Shown here piece by piece: positions 15,991-24,128 of a DNA stretch of 64,000 nucleotides; position 1 is the first letter of the stretch, and each line of letters starts with the position of its first letter. Origin of the DNA: CBDCRK01 sp965220955. Lineage in GTDB: Bacteria > Desulfobacterota > Binatia > Bin18 > CBDCRK01. The DNA lies in the NCBI GenBank assembly GCA_965220955.1, contig CBDCRK010000002.1:66494-130493 (forward strand), in the 5' to 3' direction. A program made the position numbers and the translations under genes. The notes under the pieces were generated by a model. It was not told the origin of the DNA. It saw only the letters and a list, made by a program, of their open reading frames with translations, and did not search any database.

Positions 15991-17526
15991 TCATGAAGGC
16001 AATCTATCACACCTACGGACAGCAATAGAAGACCTGGGTAAAGGCTCTGGCACCATCTCTATACACTTGCGAAAGATCCGGTGCCAGTTGGTGACAGTGC
16101 CAAACTGCTGGACATAGGACTCAAGCCCAATAAGCGCCCTCAAGAGAAAGAGTCGGTGACCAGGAGTTTTGAAGATACGATTCTCCAGACCGATCGTTGC
16201 TACTTCCATTACCTTTTCCACCGAGTGAAAATCACGGGGATTATACACCCGATCCTGCAGCACCGGCTCAAAGATCACGTTCATAATACGAATGAGGGGA
16301 GCCGGATCATCCTTGAGGTCTAAATATCCTAACCGGATAAAGCAGTGAGCCATGGTTTTCTTGTCCTGTTCTAAAACCGCCTGGGCGAGCTGGTGGTAGG
16401 CCTGACGAATCTCCTCAGCAAAGACACGCACACTGCCAAAATCGAGGATGACTAGCTTGGGGTGATATGTCACCAGATAGTTGCCTGGGTGTGGGTCGGT
16501 ATGGAGGACACCAAACTCGAAGATCTGTCGCCAGACTACCTGAAAGTATTTGACGGCTACCCAATCTCTGAGTTCTTTATCCACCTCAGGAGCAAGGATG
16601 TCCTGAAGCTTATATCCTTCGATGTGCTCCAGCGTTAGCACCCTGCGGGAGGAAGCGTCAGGGTAGACTTGAGGAATTACAACCTGGTCGTCGTCGGCAA
16701 ACATGCGCTGAAAGAGGGCAATGTTGTTTGCTTCATGCACATAGTCCAGCTCCTCGTGCAACCTTTCCTCTAACTCCTGATATATTTCGGCCGCGTCAAC
16801 TTTTTGCCGCATCACGTCCCGGGCAATAAGGGCCAGGATGTGGAGGAGAGCTCTGAGGTTTTTTAGGTCTTGTGCCACTGTTTCGTCCACTCCAGGATAT
16901 TGCACCTTCACTACCACATCCTCACCGCTCTTAAGTCGGGCTTGGTGAACCTGGCCGAGTGAAGCGGCAGCAAAAGCCTCAGTTGCAAAGTGGCGAAAAA
17001 TCTTTTTCGGATATCTCCCCAGTTCTTTTCTCACCTGCTCACGGATGAGACTATAGCTCATAGGAGGCACCGAGGATTGGACCACAGAGAGAATCTCCAT
17101 GACATCGGGCGAAAAGAGGTCGCCACGCATACTGAGTAGCTGTACCAACTTCATAAAAGCACCACGCATTGTTTCTGAGCTTTCGACAACGCGCAGGGCG
17201 TTCTTTAAATGTGTATCAAGGAGTTCCTGCTCCTTTTTGCTGGCCGACTGAAAAGGACGTCTGAGCGCGTGCCAGAGGTAGCTTCCTCCTACTGAGGTGG
17301 TGAGGGTACCCACCTGTAGCGCCCTCTTAGCACGACCCTTAATGAGACGGGGCTCTTCGCCTACAGCTGGGACCCACTCCCGACGTTCATTGACTGCGGG
17401 TGGCCGCCCCAGCGCTTCGCTTAGTTGTGGGTGAACCCTGTCCTGAGCTGAATGGAAAGATCTGTCCCGAACCTTGCCGGGGGATCCCCTGTCCGACGCC
17501 TTGCTGAGATGTTGCTTAGTGGGCAT
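15991..17526 (-). CDS. ABC1/UbiB-family atypical kinase
   Basis: Atypical protein-kinase-like ATPase related to UbiB/ADCK. After a poorly conserved ~75-residue N-terminus comes the family core: the KxGQ region reads MKLVQLLSMRGD (about residue 125), with Val instead of Gly; AAASLGQVHQA is the alanine-rich nucleotide loop (about 185); VVVKVQYPGV carries the ATP lysine; HTDPHPGNYLV (about 342) is the catalytic loop and ILDFGSV (about 358) the metal-binding motif. Unlike ubiquinone-pathway UbiB, no C-terminal membrane helices are seen. It lies between larB and mtnA with ~22-bp gaps, away from quinone genes. A quinone or lipid-homeostasis role is family knowledge; the G-to-V change is unusual. 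Confidence 0.85.
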   Translation of the reverse strand: MPTKQHLSKASDRGSPGKVRDRSFHSAQDRVHPQLSEALGRPPAVNERREWVPAVGEEPRLIKGRAKRALQVGTLTTSVGGSYLWHALRRPFQSASKKEQELLDTHLKNALRVVESSETMRGAFMKLVQLLSMRGDLFSPDVMEILSVVQSSVPPMSYSLIREQVRKELGRYPKKIFRHFATEAFAAASLGQVHQARLKSGEDVVVKVQYPGVDETVAQDLKNLRALLHILALIARDVMRQKVDAAEIYQELEERLHEELDYVHEANNIALFQRMFADDDQVVIPQVYPDASSRRVLTLEHIEGYKLQDILAPEVDKELRDWVAVKYFQVVWRQIFEFGVLHTDPHPGNYLVTYHPKLVILDFGSVRVFAEEIRQAYHQLAQAVLEQDKKTMAHCFIRLGYLDLKDDPAPLIRIMNVIFEPVLQDRVYNPRDFHSVEKVMEVATIGLENRIFKTPGHRLFLLRALIGLESYVQQFGTVTNWHRIFRKCIEMVPEPLPRSSIAVRRCDRLPS

Positions 17527-17549
17527 GACAAGACCTGAGCCACGACCCC

Positions 17550-18317
17550 TTACAGCGCAGAGTCAAGACTCAGCCGGTTCATCAGCACAGCCGCAACGGC
17601 AGCGCCAAAACCGTTGTCGATATTTACAACGGTAATCCCTGAGGCACAGGAGTTGAGCATAGCTAAAAGCGCGGCTAGCCCTCCAAAGCTGGCTCCATAA
17701 CCAATGCTGGTAGGAACAGCAATCACAGGTCTGTCCACCAGGCCACCGATCACACTGGGTAGCGCTCCCTCCATACCCGCCACCACAACAAGAACCGATG
17801 CCTCACGTAATTTCCGGCTGTTTTCCAACAGCCGATGAAGACCAGCAACCCCAACATCATAGAGCCGATCCACTTTGTTGCCCATTATCTCTGCTGTTAG
17901 CGCCGCCTCCTCAGCCACAGGGAGATCAGCAGTCCCGGCGGAGACAACAAGAATGATCCCCTGCCTTGCAGGTGGAACCGGCGGCTCACCCAAGGAAGCA
18001 AGCCGACCATCACGGTAGTAGCGTAGACCAGGCAGCGCCTGGCTTACTTTAGCCGCCACCTCCTCGTCCAGACGGGTAATGAGCGCCTGCTGCCCTCTCT
18101 CTACTAACCTCTTGGCAATTTCGATAATGTGACCAGGCGTTTTCCCCTGTCCGAGGATTACCTCGGGAAAGCCTTTGCGCAGTGCTCGGTGATGGTCAAT
18201 CTTGGCAAAGCCCAAATCCTCAAAGGGAAGGATCTTAAGCGACTCCAGGGCTTCCTCAACAGTCAGAGTGCCTTTCTGCACACGGGTAAGAAGGTCTTTA
18301 AGATGAGAAGTGATCAT
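17550..18317 (-). CDS. larB: Nickel-pincer cofactor biosynthesis protein LarB (PurE-like)
   Basis: LarB carboxylates and hydrolyses nicotinate adenine dinucleotide to start nickel-pincer cofactor synthesis. The N-terminal helical part (LKDLLTRVQKGTLTVEEAL) is followed by AKIDHHRALRKGFPEVILGQGKTP, then a PurE-like Rossmann domain with VSAGTADLPVAEEA (about residue 142), DVGVAGLHRLL (about 165), VVVAGMEGALPSVIGGL (about 187) and VPTSIGYGASFGG (about 210). ATG at 18317 has AAGGGA upstream and is preferred to the ATG 21 bases earlier. It overlaps the end of thiL by 20 bases. larC and larE are not adjacent, so the complete pathway must be elsewhere or absent. Confidence 0.9.
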   Translation of the reverse strand: MITSHLKDLLTRVQKGTLTVEEALESLKILPFEDLGFAKIDHHRALRKGFPEVILGQGKTPGHIIEIAKRLVERGQQALITRLDEEVAAKVSQALPGLRYYRDGRLASLGEPPVPPARQGIILVVSAGTADLPVAEEAALTAEIMGNKVDRLYDVGVAGLHRLLENSRKLREASVLVVVAGMEGALPSVIGGLVDRPVIAVPTSIGYGASFGGLAALLAMLNSCASGITVVNIDNGFGAAVAAVLMNRLSLDSAL

Positions 18318-19335
18318 GCCCGTTCCCTTTAATTTCACACCGCTGGCCCATTTCGTCCACCACCATAACTCCCCTACTTGCCTCTACTACCCGACCAATG
18401 CGTGTGATCGGACACTTACTTTCCCGTGCCACCCGCTGAAGTAAGCGGGCCTTGCCTGTGGGAGCGGAGAAGAGTAACTCGTAGTCCTCTCCACCAGTAA
18501 GCGCTAGCTCATAGAAACGCGATATGTTGCGTCTGTATTTATTCGCGGCCAACTTTGTCTTGGGTTTGGTCAAAGGGGCGGTGTAGAAATCAGAGAGGGG
18601 CAAACAGTGCCGCTCAATCACCGCACCTACATGACTCTCCGTACAGAGATGACCCAGATCTTGTAGAAACCCATCGCTTACATCAATCATGCCGCCAATA
18701 AGTTTCCTCCTGGCAAGGAGCTGGCCAGTCTGTACCCGCGCCGAAGGGCGCAAGAACCGCTCTACCTCTGGCCCCCTCTTCTTCCCTTGCCGCAACCGGC
18801 GAAGTCCAAGGGCGGCATCCCCCAGCGTGCCGGTTACATATAACTCCTCATCCACGTGCATTCCCCCACGGGTGATGATCCCGTAAGGCGCTCTACCCAG
18901 CAGGGTCACCGAAATCATCAGGCAAGGAGCAGCACTCAGGTTCCCTCCTACGAGTACCGCTTCATACAAAGATGCCTCGGCAACAAACCCATTGAAGAAC
19001 TCATTCAACTCCTCCACGGAGACCCCTATAGGTAGCCCTAGACTCAAAAGGGCAAAAGTAGGGATGCCACCCATAGCGGCAATGTCGCTTGCATTCACCG
19101 CAAATGCTTTATGCCCTAGGGTGCGAAGTGAAGTCCAGGAGCGGCGGAAATGGACCCCTTCAATGAGGGCGTCCGTAGTCAGAAGCATGGAACCAGAGAG
19201 GGACACTGCCGCACAGTCGTCTCCCAGACCAAGAAGCAAACGCGACCCGGTGGAAATGGGTGAGTCTAAGCGATGGGGAACACGAGCACGTAGCGTGTTG
19301 AGAAAGGCAAACTCCCCTAGCTCGCTTAACTTCAT
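18298..19335 (-). CDS. thiL: Thiamine-monophosphate kinase
   Basis: ATP-dependent kinase making thiamine diphosphate, the cofactor needed by the Kor enzyme at the left of the window. Visible motifs are LSELGEFAFLNTL at the start, LGLGDDCAAV near residue 38 and TTDALIEGVHF near 55 (metal-binding acidic motifs), FAVNASDIAAMGG near 79, IDVSDGFLQDLGHL near 218 and LTGGEDYELLFS near 283. The ATG at 19335 puts the conserved start at residue 1 and lies 16 bases after the dnaJ stop; longer in-frame starts run into dnaJ. Length 345 is typical. Likely co-transcribed with dnaJ and larB. Confidence 0.92.
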   Translation of the reverse strand: MKLSELGEFAFLNTLRARVPHRLDSPISTGSRLLLGLGDDCAAVSLSGSMLLTTDALIEGVHFRRSWTSLRTLGHKAFAVNASDIAAMGGIPTFALLSLGLPIGVSVEELNEFFNGFVAEASLYEAVLVGGNLSAAPCLMISVTLLGRAPYGIITRGGMHVDEELYVTGTLGDAALGLRRLRQGKKRGPEVERFLRPSARVQTGQLLARRKLIGGMIDVSDGFLQDLGHLCTESHVGAVIERHCLPLSDFYTAPLTKPKTKLAANKYRRNISRFYELALTGGEDYELLFSAPTGKARLLQRVARESKCPITRIGRVVEASRGVMVVDEMGQRCEIKGNGHDHFSS

Positions 19336-19351
19336 GCGGCTGGTCCAGATC

Positions 19352-20464
19352 CTAACCAAATAGCTCTCTGACCTTATCAAAGAAACCCTTGATCATGGGA
19401 GTCAAACCCTCCTCACCCAAGCCAGCAAACTCCTCTAATAGCTCTCGCTGTTTAGGGGTGAGTTTGCGCGGGATCTCAACTACCACCCGCACAAGTTGGT
19501 CGCCGCGGCCGACGCCGCGTAGATCAGCAATCCCCCTCCCCCGCAAGCGGAAAACACCCCCTGATTGAGTGCCAGCAGGAATCTTCATTTTGACTTTGCC
19601 GTCCAGGGTAGGAACTTCGATTTCTACTCCGAGCGCGGCCTGGGGAAAACTGATGGGGATATCGCATATCACCTCGTTGTTTTGCCTGCTAAAGAGAGGA
19701 TGTTCGCGCACATATATAACTACGTACAGATCACCTGACGGACCACCGGTTGGTCCTGGTTCCCCCTCCCCCCGCAGTTTAAGCCGCGAGCCAGTGTCCA
19801 CTCCGGCTGGGACTTTAACCTGAAGGGTCGAGGTCTTGCGCACCATACCTCCTCCTCGACAGGTTGGACAGGGGTCGCTGATCATTCTGCCCTGACCCTG
19901 GCACTGACTGCAGGTGCGTGCAATGCTAAAAAACCCTTGCTGAAAGCGGACTTGCCCACTTCCTCTACAAGTGGAACAAGTCTTAGCCGAGGTGCCTGGC
20001 CTGGTTCCTTTACCGGCACAGGTGTCGCAGAGACTCAGGCGAGGAGCAGAAATGGGTTTCTCCGCACCAAACGCTGCCTCCTCAAAAGAGATCTCAAGAT
20101 TATAGCTCAGATCCTCCCCGCGACGAGTCCGGCGTCCCTGGCGTCCCTGGCCAGCACCAAAGAAGTCGCCAAAGATATCGCCAAAAATGTCCTCAAAACT
20201 GGTAGAAAAGTCAAACCCACCAAATCCTGCCCCCTGATCAAACGCAGCATGTCCATAACGATCGTACTGCGACCGCTTCTCCGGGTCACTCAGAACCTGA
20301 TAGGCCTCAGAGACTTCTTTAAACTTTTCCTCCGCCTTTTTGTCTCCCGGATTACGGTCCGGATGATAGCGCAGCGCCAGTTTGCGGTAGGCTTTTTTAA
20401 GGTCCTCCTCAGACGTATCGCGGTTCACTCTGAGGATTTCGTAATAGTCTCCTTTAGAAGCCAT
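19352..20464 (-). CDS. dnaJ: Chaperone protein DnaJ
   Basis: Hsp40 co-chaperone that delivers substrates to DnaK and stimulates its ATPase. The J domain (residues 5-70) contains RYHPDRNPGD with the HPD motif; a Gly/Phe-rich linker (GAGFGGFDFSTSFEDIFGDIF) follows; the zinc domain has four CxxCxGxG-type repeats (CDTCAGKG, CSTCRGSG, CSQCQGQG, CPTCRGGG) at about 146-212; and two C-terminal beta domains run to residue 370. It is downstream of dnaK, separated by a terminator-like hairpin, so it may be under partly separate control. Confidence 0.96.
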   Translation of the reverse strand: MASKGDYYEILRVNRDTSEEDLKKAYRKLALRYHPDRNPGDKKAEEKFKEVSEAYQVLSDPEKRSQYDRYGHAAFDQGAGFGGFDFSTSFEDIFGDIFGDFFGAGQGRQGRRTRRGEDLSYNLEISFEEAAFGAEKPISAPRLSLCDTCAGKGTRPGTSAKTCSTCRGSGQVRFQQGFFSIARTCSQCQGQGRMISDPCPTCRGGGMVRKTSTLQVKVPAGVDTGSRLKLRGEGEPGPTGGPSGDLYVVIYVREHPLFSRQNNEVICDIPISFPQAALGVEIEVPTLDGKVKMKIPAGTQSGGVFRLRGRGIADLRGVGRGDQLVRVVVEIPRKLTPKQRELLEEFAGLGEEGLTPMIKGFFDKVRELFG

Positions 20465-20486
20465 ATGGTTGTCTGCTCCCTATAAC

Positions 20487-20526
20487 AAAAAAACCCCCAC
20501 TCTTCCATGGAGGAAGGAGGGGGGGG
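20487..20526 (-). terminator. Terminator-like hairpin between dnaK and dnaJ
   Basis: Read on the minus strand, a C/G-rich stem of about 12 pairs (CCCCCTTCCTCC against GGAAGAGTGGGGG with one bulge) is followed immediately by seven T residues (20487-20493). It sits 22 bases before the dnaJ ATG and would lower transcription from dnaK into dnaJ and the genes after it. Confidence 0.6.
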
Positions 20527-20569
20527 CGATTATAAAGTTGTCTCTACCTCCCTTTTTTGGCCCTCTCTT

Positions 20570-22498
20570 TTACTTTACCTCCTCAAAGTCTGCGTCAACC
20601 ACGTTTTCCTTGTTTTCCTTGGCTTGGCCGTTCTCTGTTTCCTCAGCCTTAGCCTGCTCTCCCTGAGCCCCTGTACCCTGCTCCTGCTCCTTGGCTGCAC
20701 GTGCATACATGGCTTCAGCCAGCTTGTGGGAAGCTTGGGAGAGTTCATCCGCCGCCCCCTTAAGCACGTCCACTTCCTCGCTCTCTAGAGACTGTTTGGC
20801 CTTCTCCAACGCAGCTTCGATGTTTGCTTTGGTAGTAGCGTCTACGTCCCCGCCATAATCTTTTAGGGATTTCTCGGTTGTGTAGATAAGGCTATCGAGC
20901 TGGTTACGAGCCTCGGCTCGTTCCTTTCTTTTTCTGTCTTCTTCGGCGTGGGACTCGGCGTCTTTGACCATCTGTTTAATCTCATCCTCAGAGAGACCAC
21001 TCGAAGCAGTAATGCGGATAGATTGCTCCTTACCTGTACCCAGGTCCTTAGCGTTGACATGGACAATGCCGTTGGCATCAATGTCAAACGTAACCTCAAC
21101 CTGCGGGATACCCCGTGGTGCGGGCGGTATACCAATTAAGTCAAATTGGCCAAGAAGTTTGTTATTCGCCGCCATCTCACGCTCACCCTGATGCACACGG
21201 ATAGTGACTGCGGTCTGGTTGTCCGCAGCGGTAGAAAAGATCTGGCTTTTTTTTGCCGGGATCGTAGTGTTCTTGTCGATCAGCTTGGTGAATACTCCAC
21301 CCAGGGTTTCAATTCCTAAGGAAAGTGGGGTCACATCAAGGAGAAGCACGTCTTTAACCTCACCCGTGAGCACCGCCGCCTGGATCGCTGCTCCGACCGC
21401 TACCACCTCGTCTGGGTTAACCCCTTTGTACAGCTCCTTACCGAAGATCTTTTGGACTTGCTCCTGCACTGCAGGCATACGTGTCATGCCACCGACGAGC
21501 ACAACCTCGTTGATCTCTCGCGACGAAAGCCCGGCGTCTTTCATGGCCATACGGCAGGGCTCCCCAAGGCGATCGAGGAGGTCAGCACATAGGGCCTCCA
21601 GCTTGGCTCGGGTGAGCTTTATGTTGAGGTGTTTGGGTCCACTCTGATCAGCGGTAATAAATGGCAGATTAATCTCCGTCTCCATCGATGAGGACAACTC
21701 GCATTTGGCTTTTTCCGCCGCCTCTTTTAGACGCTGCAGCGCCATACGATCTTTACGGAGGTCAATACCCTGATCTTTCCTGAACTCATCCGCCAGATAA
21801 TTGATTACCTGCTGATCAAAGTCATCCCCGCCAAGGAAAGTGTCGCCGTGGGTAGACTTAACCTCAAACACCCCCTCGCCAACTTCCAGTATAGAGATGT
21901 CGAACGTCCCTCCTCCAAGGTCAAAGACGGCGATTTTCTCATCCTTCTTCTTATCCAGGCCATAGGCAAGGGAAGCCGCGGTGGGCTCATTGATAATACG
22001 AAGTATATCCAGCCCGGCAACCCGGCCAGCGTCCTTGGTTGCCTGACGCTGGGAGTCATTAAAGTAGGCCGGCACAGTAACAACCGCCTCGGTCACCTTC
22101 TCGCCCAGGTAATCCTCAGCCGTTTGCCTCATCTTTTGTAGGACAAAGGCAGAAATCTCCGGAGGGCTATATTTTTTGTCCCGACTCTCCACCCAGGCGT
22201 CCCCGCTATCGGCCTTGACAAGCTTGTAGGGCAGCACAGTCATTGCCTTTTTGACCTCGGCATCCTCATACCGGCGGCCCATCAGGCGCTTGATTGAAAA
22301 GACGGTGTTTTCTGGGTTAGTGATCTGCTGCCTCCTGGCAACCTGACCAACCAAACGCTCTCCACTTTCGGTGAAGGCAGCAACCGAGGGAGTAAGACGG
22401 CCCCCCTCTGCATTGACAAGCACCTTAGGCTCCCCTCCCTCCATCACAGCGACCACTGAGTTCGTAGTTCCGAGGTCAATACCAATAACCTTTGCCAT
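20570..22498 (-). CDS. dnaK: Chaperone protein DnaK (Hsp70)
   Basis: ATP-dependent Hsp70 chaperone. Residues 1-385 form the actin-like ATPase: GIDLGTTNSVVAVMEGG at the start, VPAYFNDSQRQATKDAG near 139, DLGGGTFDISIL near 192 and VLVGGMTRMPAVQ near 333. The linker VLLLDVTPLSLGIETLGG (about 388) leads to the substrate domain, and the helical lid ends in ENVVDADFEEVK, the usual bacterial DnaK tail. The 642-residue length is typical. It is the middle gene of grpE-dnaK-dnaJ, 36 bases after grpE. Confidence 0.97.
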   Translation of the reverse strand: MAKVIGIDLGTTNSVVAVMEGGEPKVLVNAEGGRLTPSVAAFTESGERLVGQVARRQQITNPENTVFSIKRLMGRRYEDAEVKKAMTVLPYKLVKADSGDAWVESRDKKYSPPEISAFVLQKMRQTAEDYLGEKVTEAVVTVPAYFNDSQRQATKDAGRVAGLDILRIINEPTAASLAYGLDKKKDEKIAVFDLGGGTFDISILEVGEGVFEVKSTHGDTFLGGDDFDQQVINYLADEFRKDQGIDLRKDRMALQRLKEAAEKAKCELSSSMETEINLPFITADQSGPKHLNIKLTRAKLEALCADLLDRLGEPCRMAMKDAGLSSREINEVVLVGGMTRMPAVQEQVQKIFGKELYKGVNPDEVVAVGAAIQAAVLTGEVKDVLLLDVTPLSLGIETLGGVFTKLIDKNTTIPAKKSQIFSTAADNQTAVTIRVHQGEREMAANNKLLGQFDLIGIPPAPRGIPQVEVTFDIDANGIVHVNAKDLGTGKEQSIRITASSGLSEDEIKQMVKDAESHAEEDRKRKERAEARNQLDSLIYTTEKSLKDYGGDVDATTKANIEAALEKAKQSLESEEVDVLKGAADELSQASHKLAEAMYARAAKEQEQGTGAQGEQAKAEETENGQAKENKENVVDADFEEVK

Positions 22499-22534
22499 GC
22501 CCTTTCTCCTTAGATTTTGCAGTTATTCTGCTTT

Positions 22535-23197
22535 TTAACCATCCTCCTCTTCCCCTGCAACCTCATTCTTCTCTCCACTTCCTTCTTCTCCTCCGTCATC
22601 CCCCACAGGGAGCTTAGCCACAGTTACAAGCGCTGGCCGAAGGAGCCGATCGTGGAGGAAATAACCTTTATGATGTTCTTCCACCACTGTATTGGGGGAA
22701 TGAGCAGAACTTTCCACCTGGGCTAAGGCTTCATGCCTGGTCGGGTCAAACACTTCTCCCTGCGCCTCCACCCGACTCACTCCATGCTTGTCCAAAACGT
22801 CCAAAAACGCCTGTAGCACTAACTTTACCCCCTCCACCAAGGGCTGACCGTTTCCCCCACCCTGAGCATGCTCAACAGCCCGCTCTAGGTTATCAATCAC
22901 CGGCAGGAGATCATGGACAAGGGGCTCATTGGCAAAGCGCAACGCCTCAGTTTTCTCCCGCTGCATACGTTTCTTAAAATTTTCGAGCTCAGCCTTCTCG
23001 CGCAAGAACCTATCATAGTGAGCGCTGGCTTCTTTCTCTTTCTCGCTGAGCTTGGTCTGCAACTCCGTTACTTCCGCTTTGAGATGCTCTACTTCATTGC
23101 TAACCCCTTCTTTATCCTGAAGTTTTTCTTCTTCTACCGGTCCTCCTTCGAGTTCCTCGGCGGGGGGCCGCCCGGCAATTCTATTCTCGTCATTCAT
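22535..23197 (-). CDS. grpE: Nucleotide exchange factor GrpE
   Basis: Exchange factor releasing ADP from DnaK. The N-terminal ~85 residues form a long charged coiled coil (VEHLKAEVTELQTKLSEKEKEA), then the conserved FLREKAELENFKKRMQREK block, a four-helix dimer region (DLLPVIDNLERAV) and the C-terminal beta wing with GEVFDPTRHEAL and VVEEHHKGYFL.. DRLLRPALV. Length 220 is normal. The last 20 residues are acidic and Gly-rich. A predicted sigma-70 promoter lies 64-93 bases upstream, on the far side overlapping the recO start, so it heads the heat-shock run. No hrcA is next to it. Confidence 0.95.
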   Translation of the reverse strand: MNDENRIAGRPPAEELEGGPVEEEKLQDKEGVSNEVEHLKAEVTELQTKLSEKEKEASAHYDRFLREKAELENFKKRMQREKTEALRFANEPLVHDLLPVIDNLERAVEHAQGGGNGQPLVEGVKLVLQAFLDVLDKHGVSRVEAQGEVFDPTRHEALAQVESSAHSPNTVVEEHHKGYFLHDRLLRPALVTVAKLPVGDDGGEEGSGEKNEVAGEEEDG

Positions 23198-23207
23198 GCT
23201 AGACCTC

Positions 23208-23237
23208 TTGTTCGACGAACTCCTTTTTCTTTATACT
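23208..23237 (+). promoter_or_regulatory. Possible promoter of recO run
   Basis: Plus strand TATACT (23232-23237, 5 of 6) lies 18 bases after TTGTTC (23208-23213, weak -35). It reads toward recO with a leader of about 55 bases and would overlap the grpE promoter on the other strand. Confidence 0.3.
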
Positions 23238-23261
23238 ATGTAAGGGATGACAGTGAGTAGG

Positions 23262-23290
23262 AATGTAAAACCCCCTCTCCCCACTGTCAA
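23262..23290 (-). promoter_or_regulatory. Predicted promoter of grpE-dnaK
   Basis: Minus strand TTGACA (23285-23290), 17-base spacer, TACATT (23262-23267; 4 of 6). The site lies 7 bases from the divergent recO ATG (23297). No CIRCE-type inverted repeat was found in the grpE upstream region, so the heat-shock control is not HrcA-like as far as the sequence shows. Confidence 0.55.
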
Positions 23291-23296
23291 GGCATA

Positions 23297-24112
23297 ATGT
23301 CAGAGCAGATTACCCTAGCGATTGTTCTGTTTGCCCATGATTATGGGGAGTCGGACAAGATTGTGACGTTTATGAGTCAAAATTGGGGGAAGATGCGAGG
23401 GATTGCCAAAGGGGCAAAACGCTCTACCCGTCGCTTCGTTAACGTTCTGGAGCCATTTACTCATGTACGCCTGCGCTTCCGCCCGGGCAAAAGGAGCGAT
23501 CTTATCTTTGTAGTCGCCTGCGAGCTACTAGACCCGCCACGTTCCCTCGCCCAAGACCTCGACAAGTTTGCCGCGGCCAGCTACCTTACCGAGCTGACAG
23601 ACAAGCTAGTAGTGGGCAGAGAGGCAGGGGAGGAAGTGTATGCGCTTTTGCGTGACGGGCTTTTTGCCCTTGACCGCTCACCTTTCCTGGCGCCGCTTTT
23701 GCTTGTCGGATACGAGCTGCACCTCCTCACCCGCGTGGGGTATGCCCCTCATTTGTCTCACTGCCAGAGCTGTGGGCTTCAGTTCCAAGATCGAAGCGAA
23801 GCGCTAGCTAGCGAGCCGGTCCCGAACATAACGGAAGTAGCTTTTTCGCCCCGCAATGCTGGGGTGATGTGCACCCACTGTTGGAAAGGAGAAGAACCAG
23901 TAATGAAGATCTCTCGTAAAGCCGTCGGTATCCTTCTCAAGTTACAGGAATCTTTCCCTCCTCCTTCTATTGCCTTACCCTCTTCTCCACTCATCCTGCG
24001 AGAGGTTAAGGCAGCAATGCGCAACGTCCTTTCTCACCATCTGCCCGCAGAGCCCAAGTCACTCGCCTTTCTTGAGCGTATACACTTCCTTGATGACCAA
24101 ACCAGGGAATGA
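23297..24112 (+). CDS. recO: DNA repair protein RecO
   Basis: Recombination mediator that with RecR loads RecA on gapped DNA. The N-terminal OB fold spans about residues 1-80 (IVLFAHDYGESDKIVTF, then GIAKGAKRSTRRFVNVLEPF), followed by a helical domain and a zinc site with CQSCGLQF near residue 156 and CTHC near 194. Length 271 is typical. Its start lies inside the divergent promoter region of grpE. It is followed after 16 bases by glyS in the same direction, and glyS, ppdK and aroE continue the run. Confidence 0.92.
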   Translation: MSEQITLAIVLFAHDYGESDKIVTFMSQNWGKMRGIAKGAKRSTRRFVNVLEPFTHVRLRFRPGKRSDLIFVVACELLDPPRSLAQDLDKFAAASYLTELTDKLVVGREAGEEVYALLRDGLFALDRSPFLAPLLLVGYELHLLTRVGYAPHLSHCQSCGLQFQDRSEALASEPVPNITEVAFSPRNAGVMCTHCWKGEEPVMKISRKAVGILLKLQESFPPPSIALPSSPLILREVKAAMRNVLSHHLPAEPKSLAFLERIHFLDDQTRE

Positions 24113-24128
24113 TAGAGACCTTAAAGCT

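Noticed and set aside
23198..23296. CIRCE (HrcA) operator upstream of grpE
   Set aside because: No TTAGCACTC-N9-GAGTGCTAA-type inverted repeat is present, nor is hrcA adjacent.
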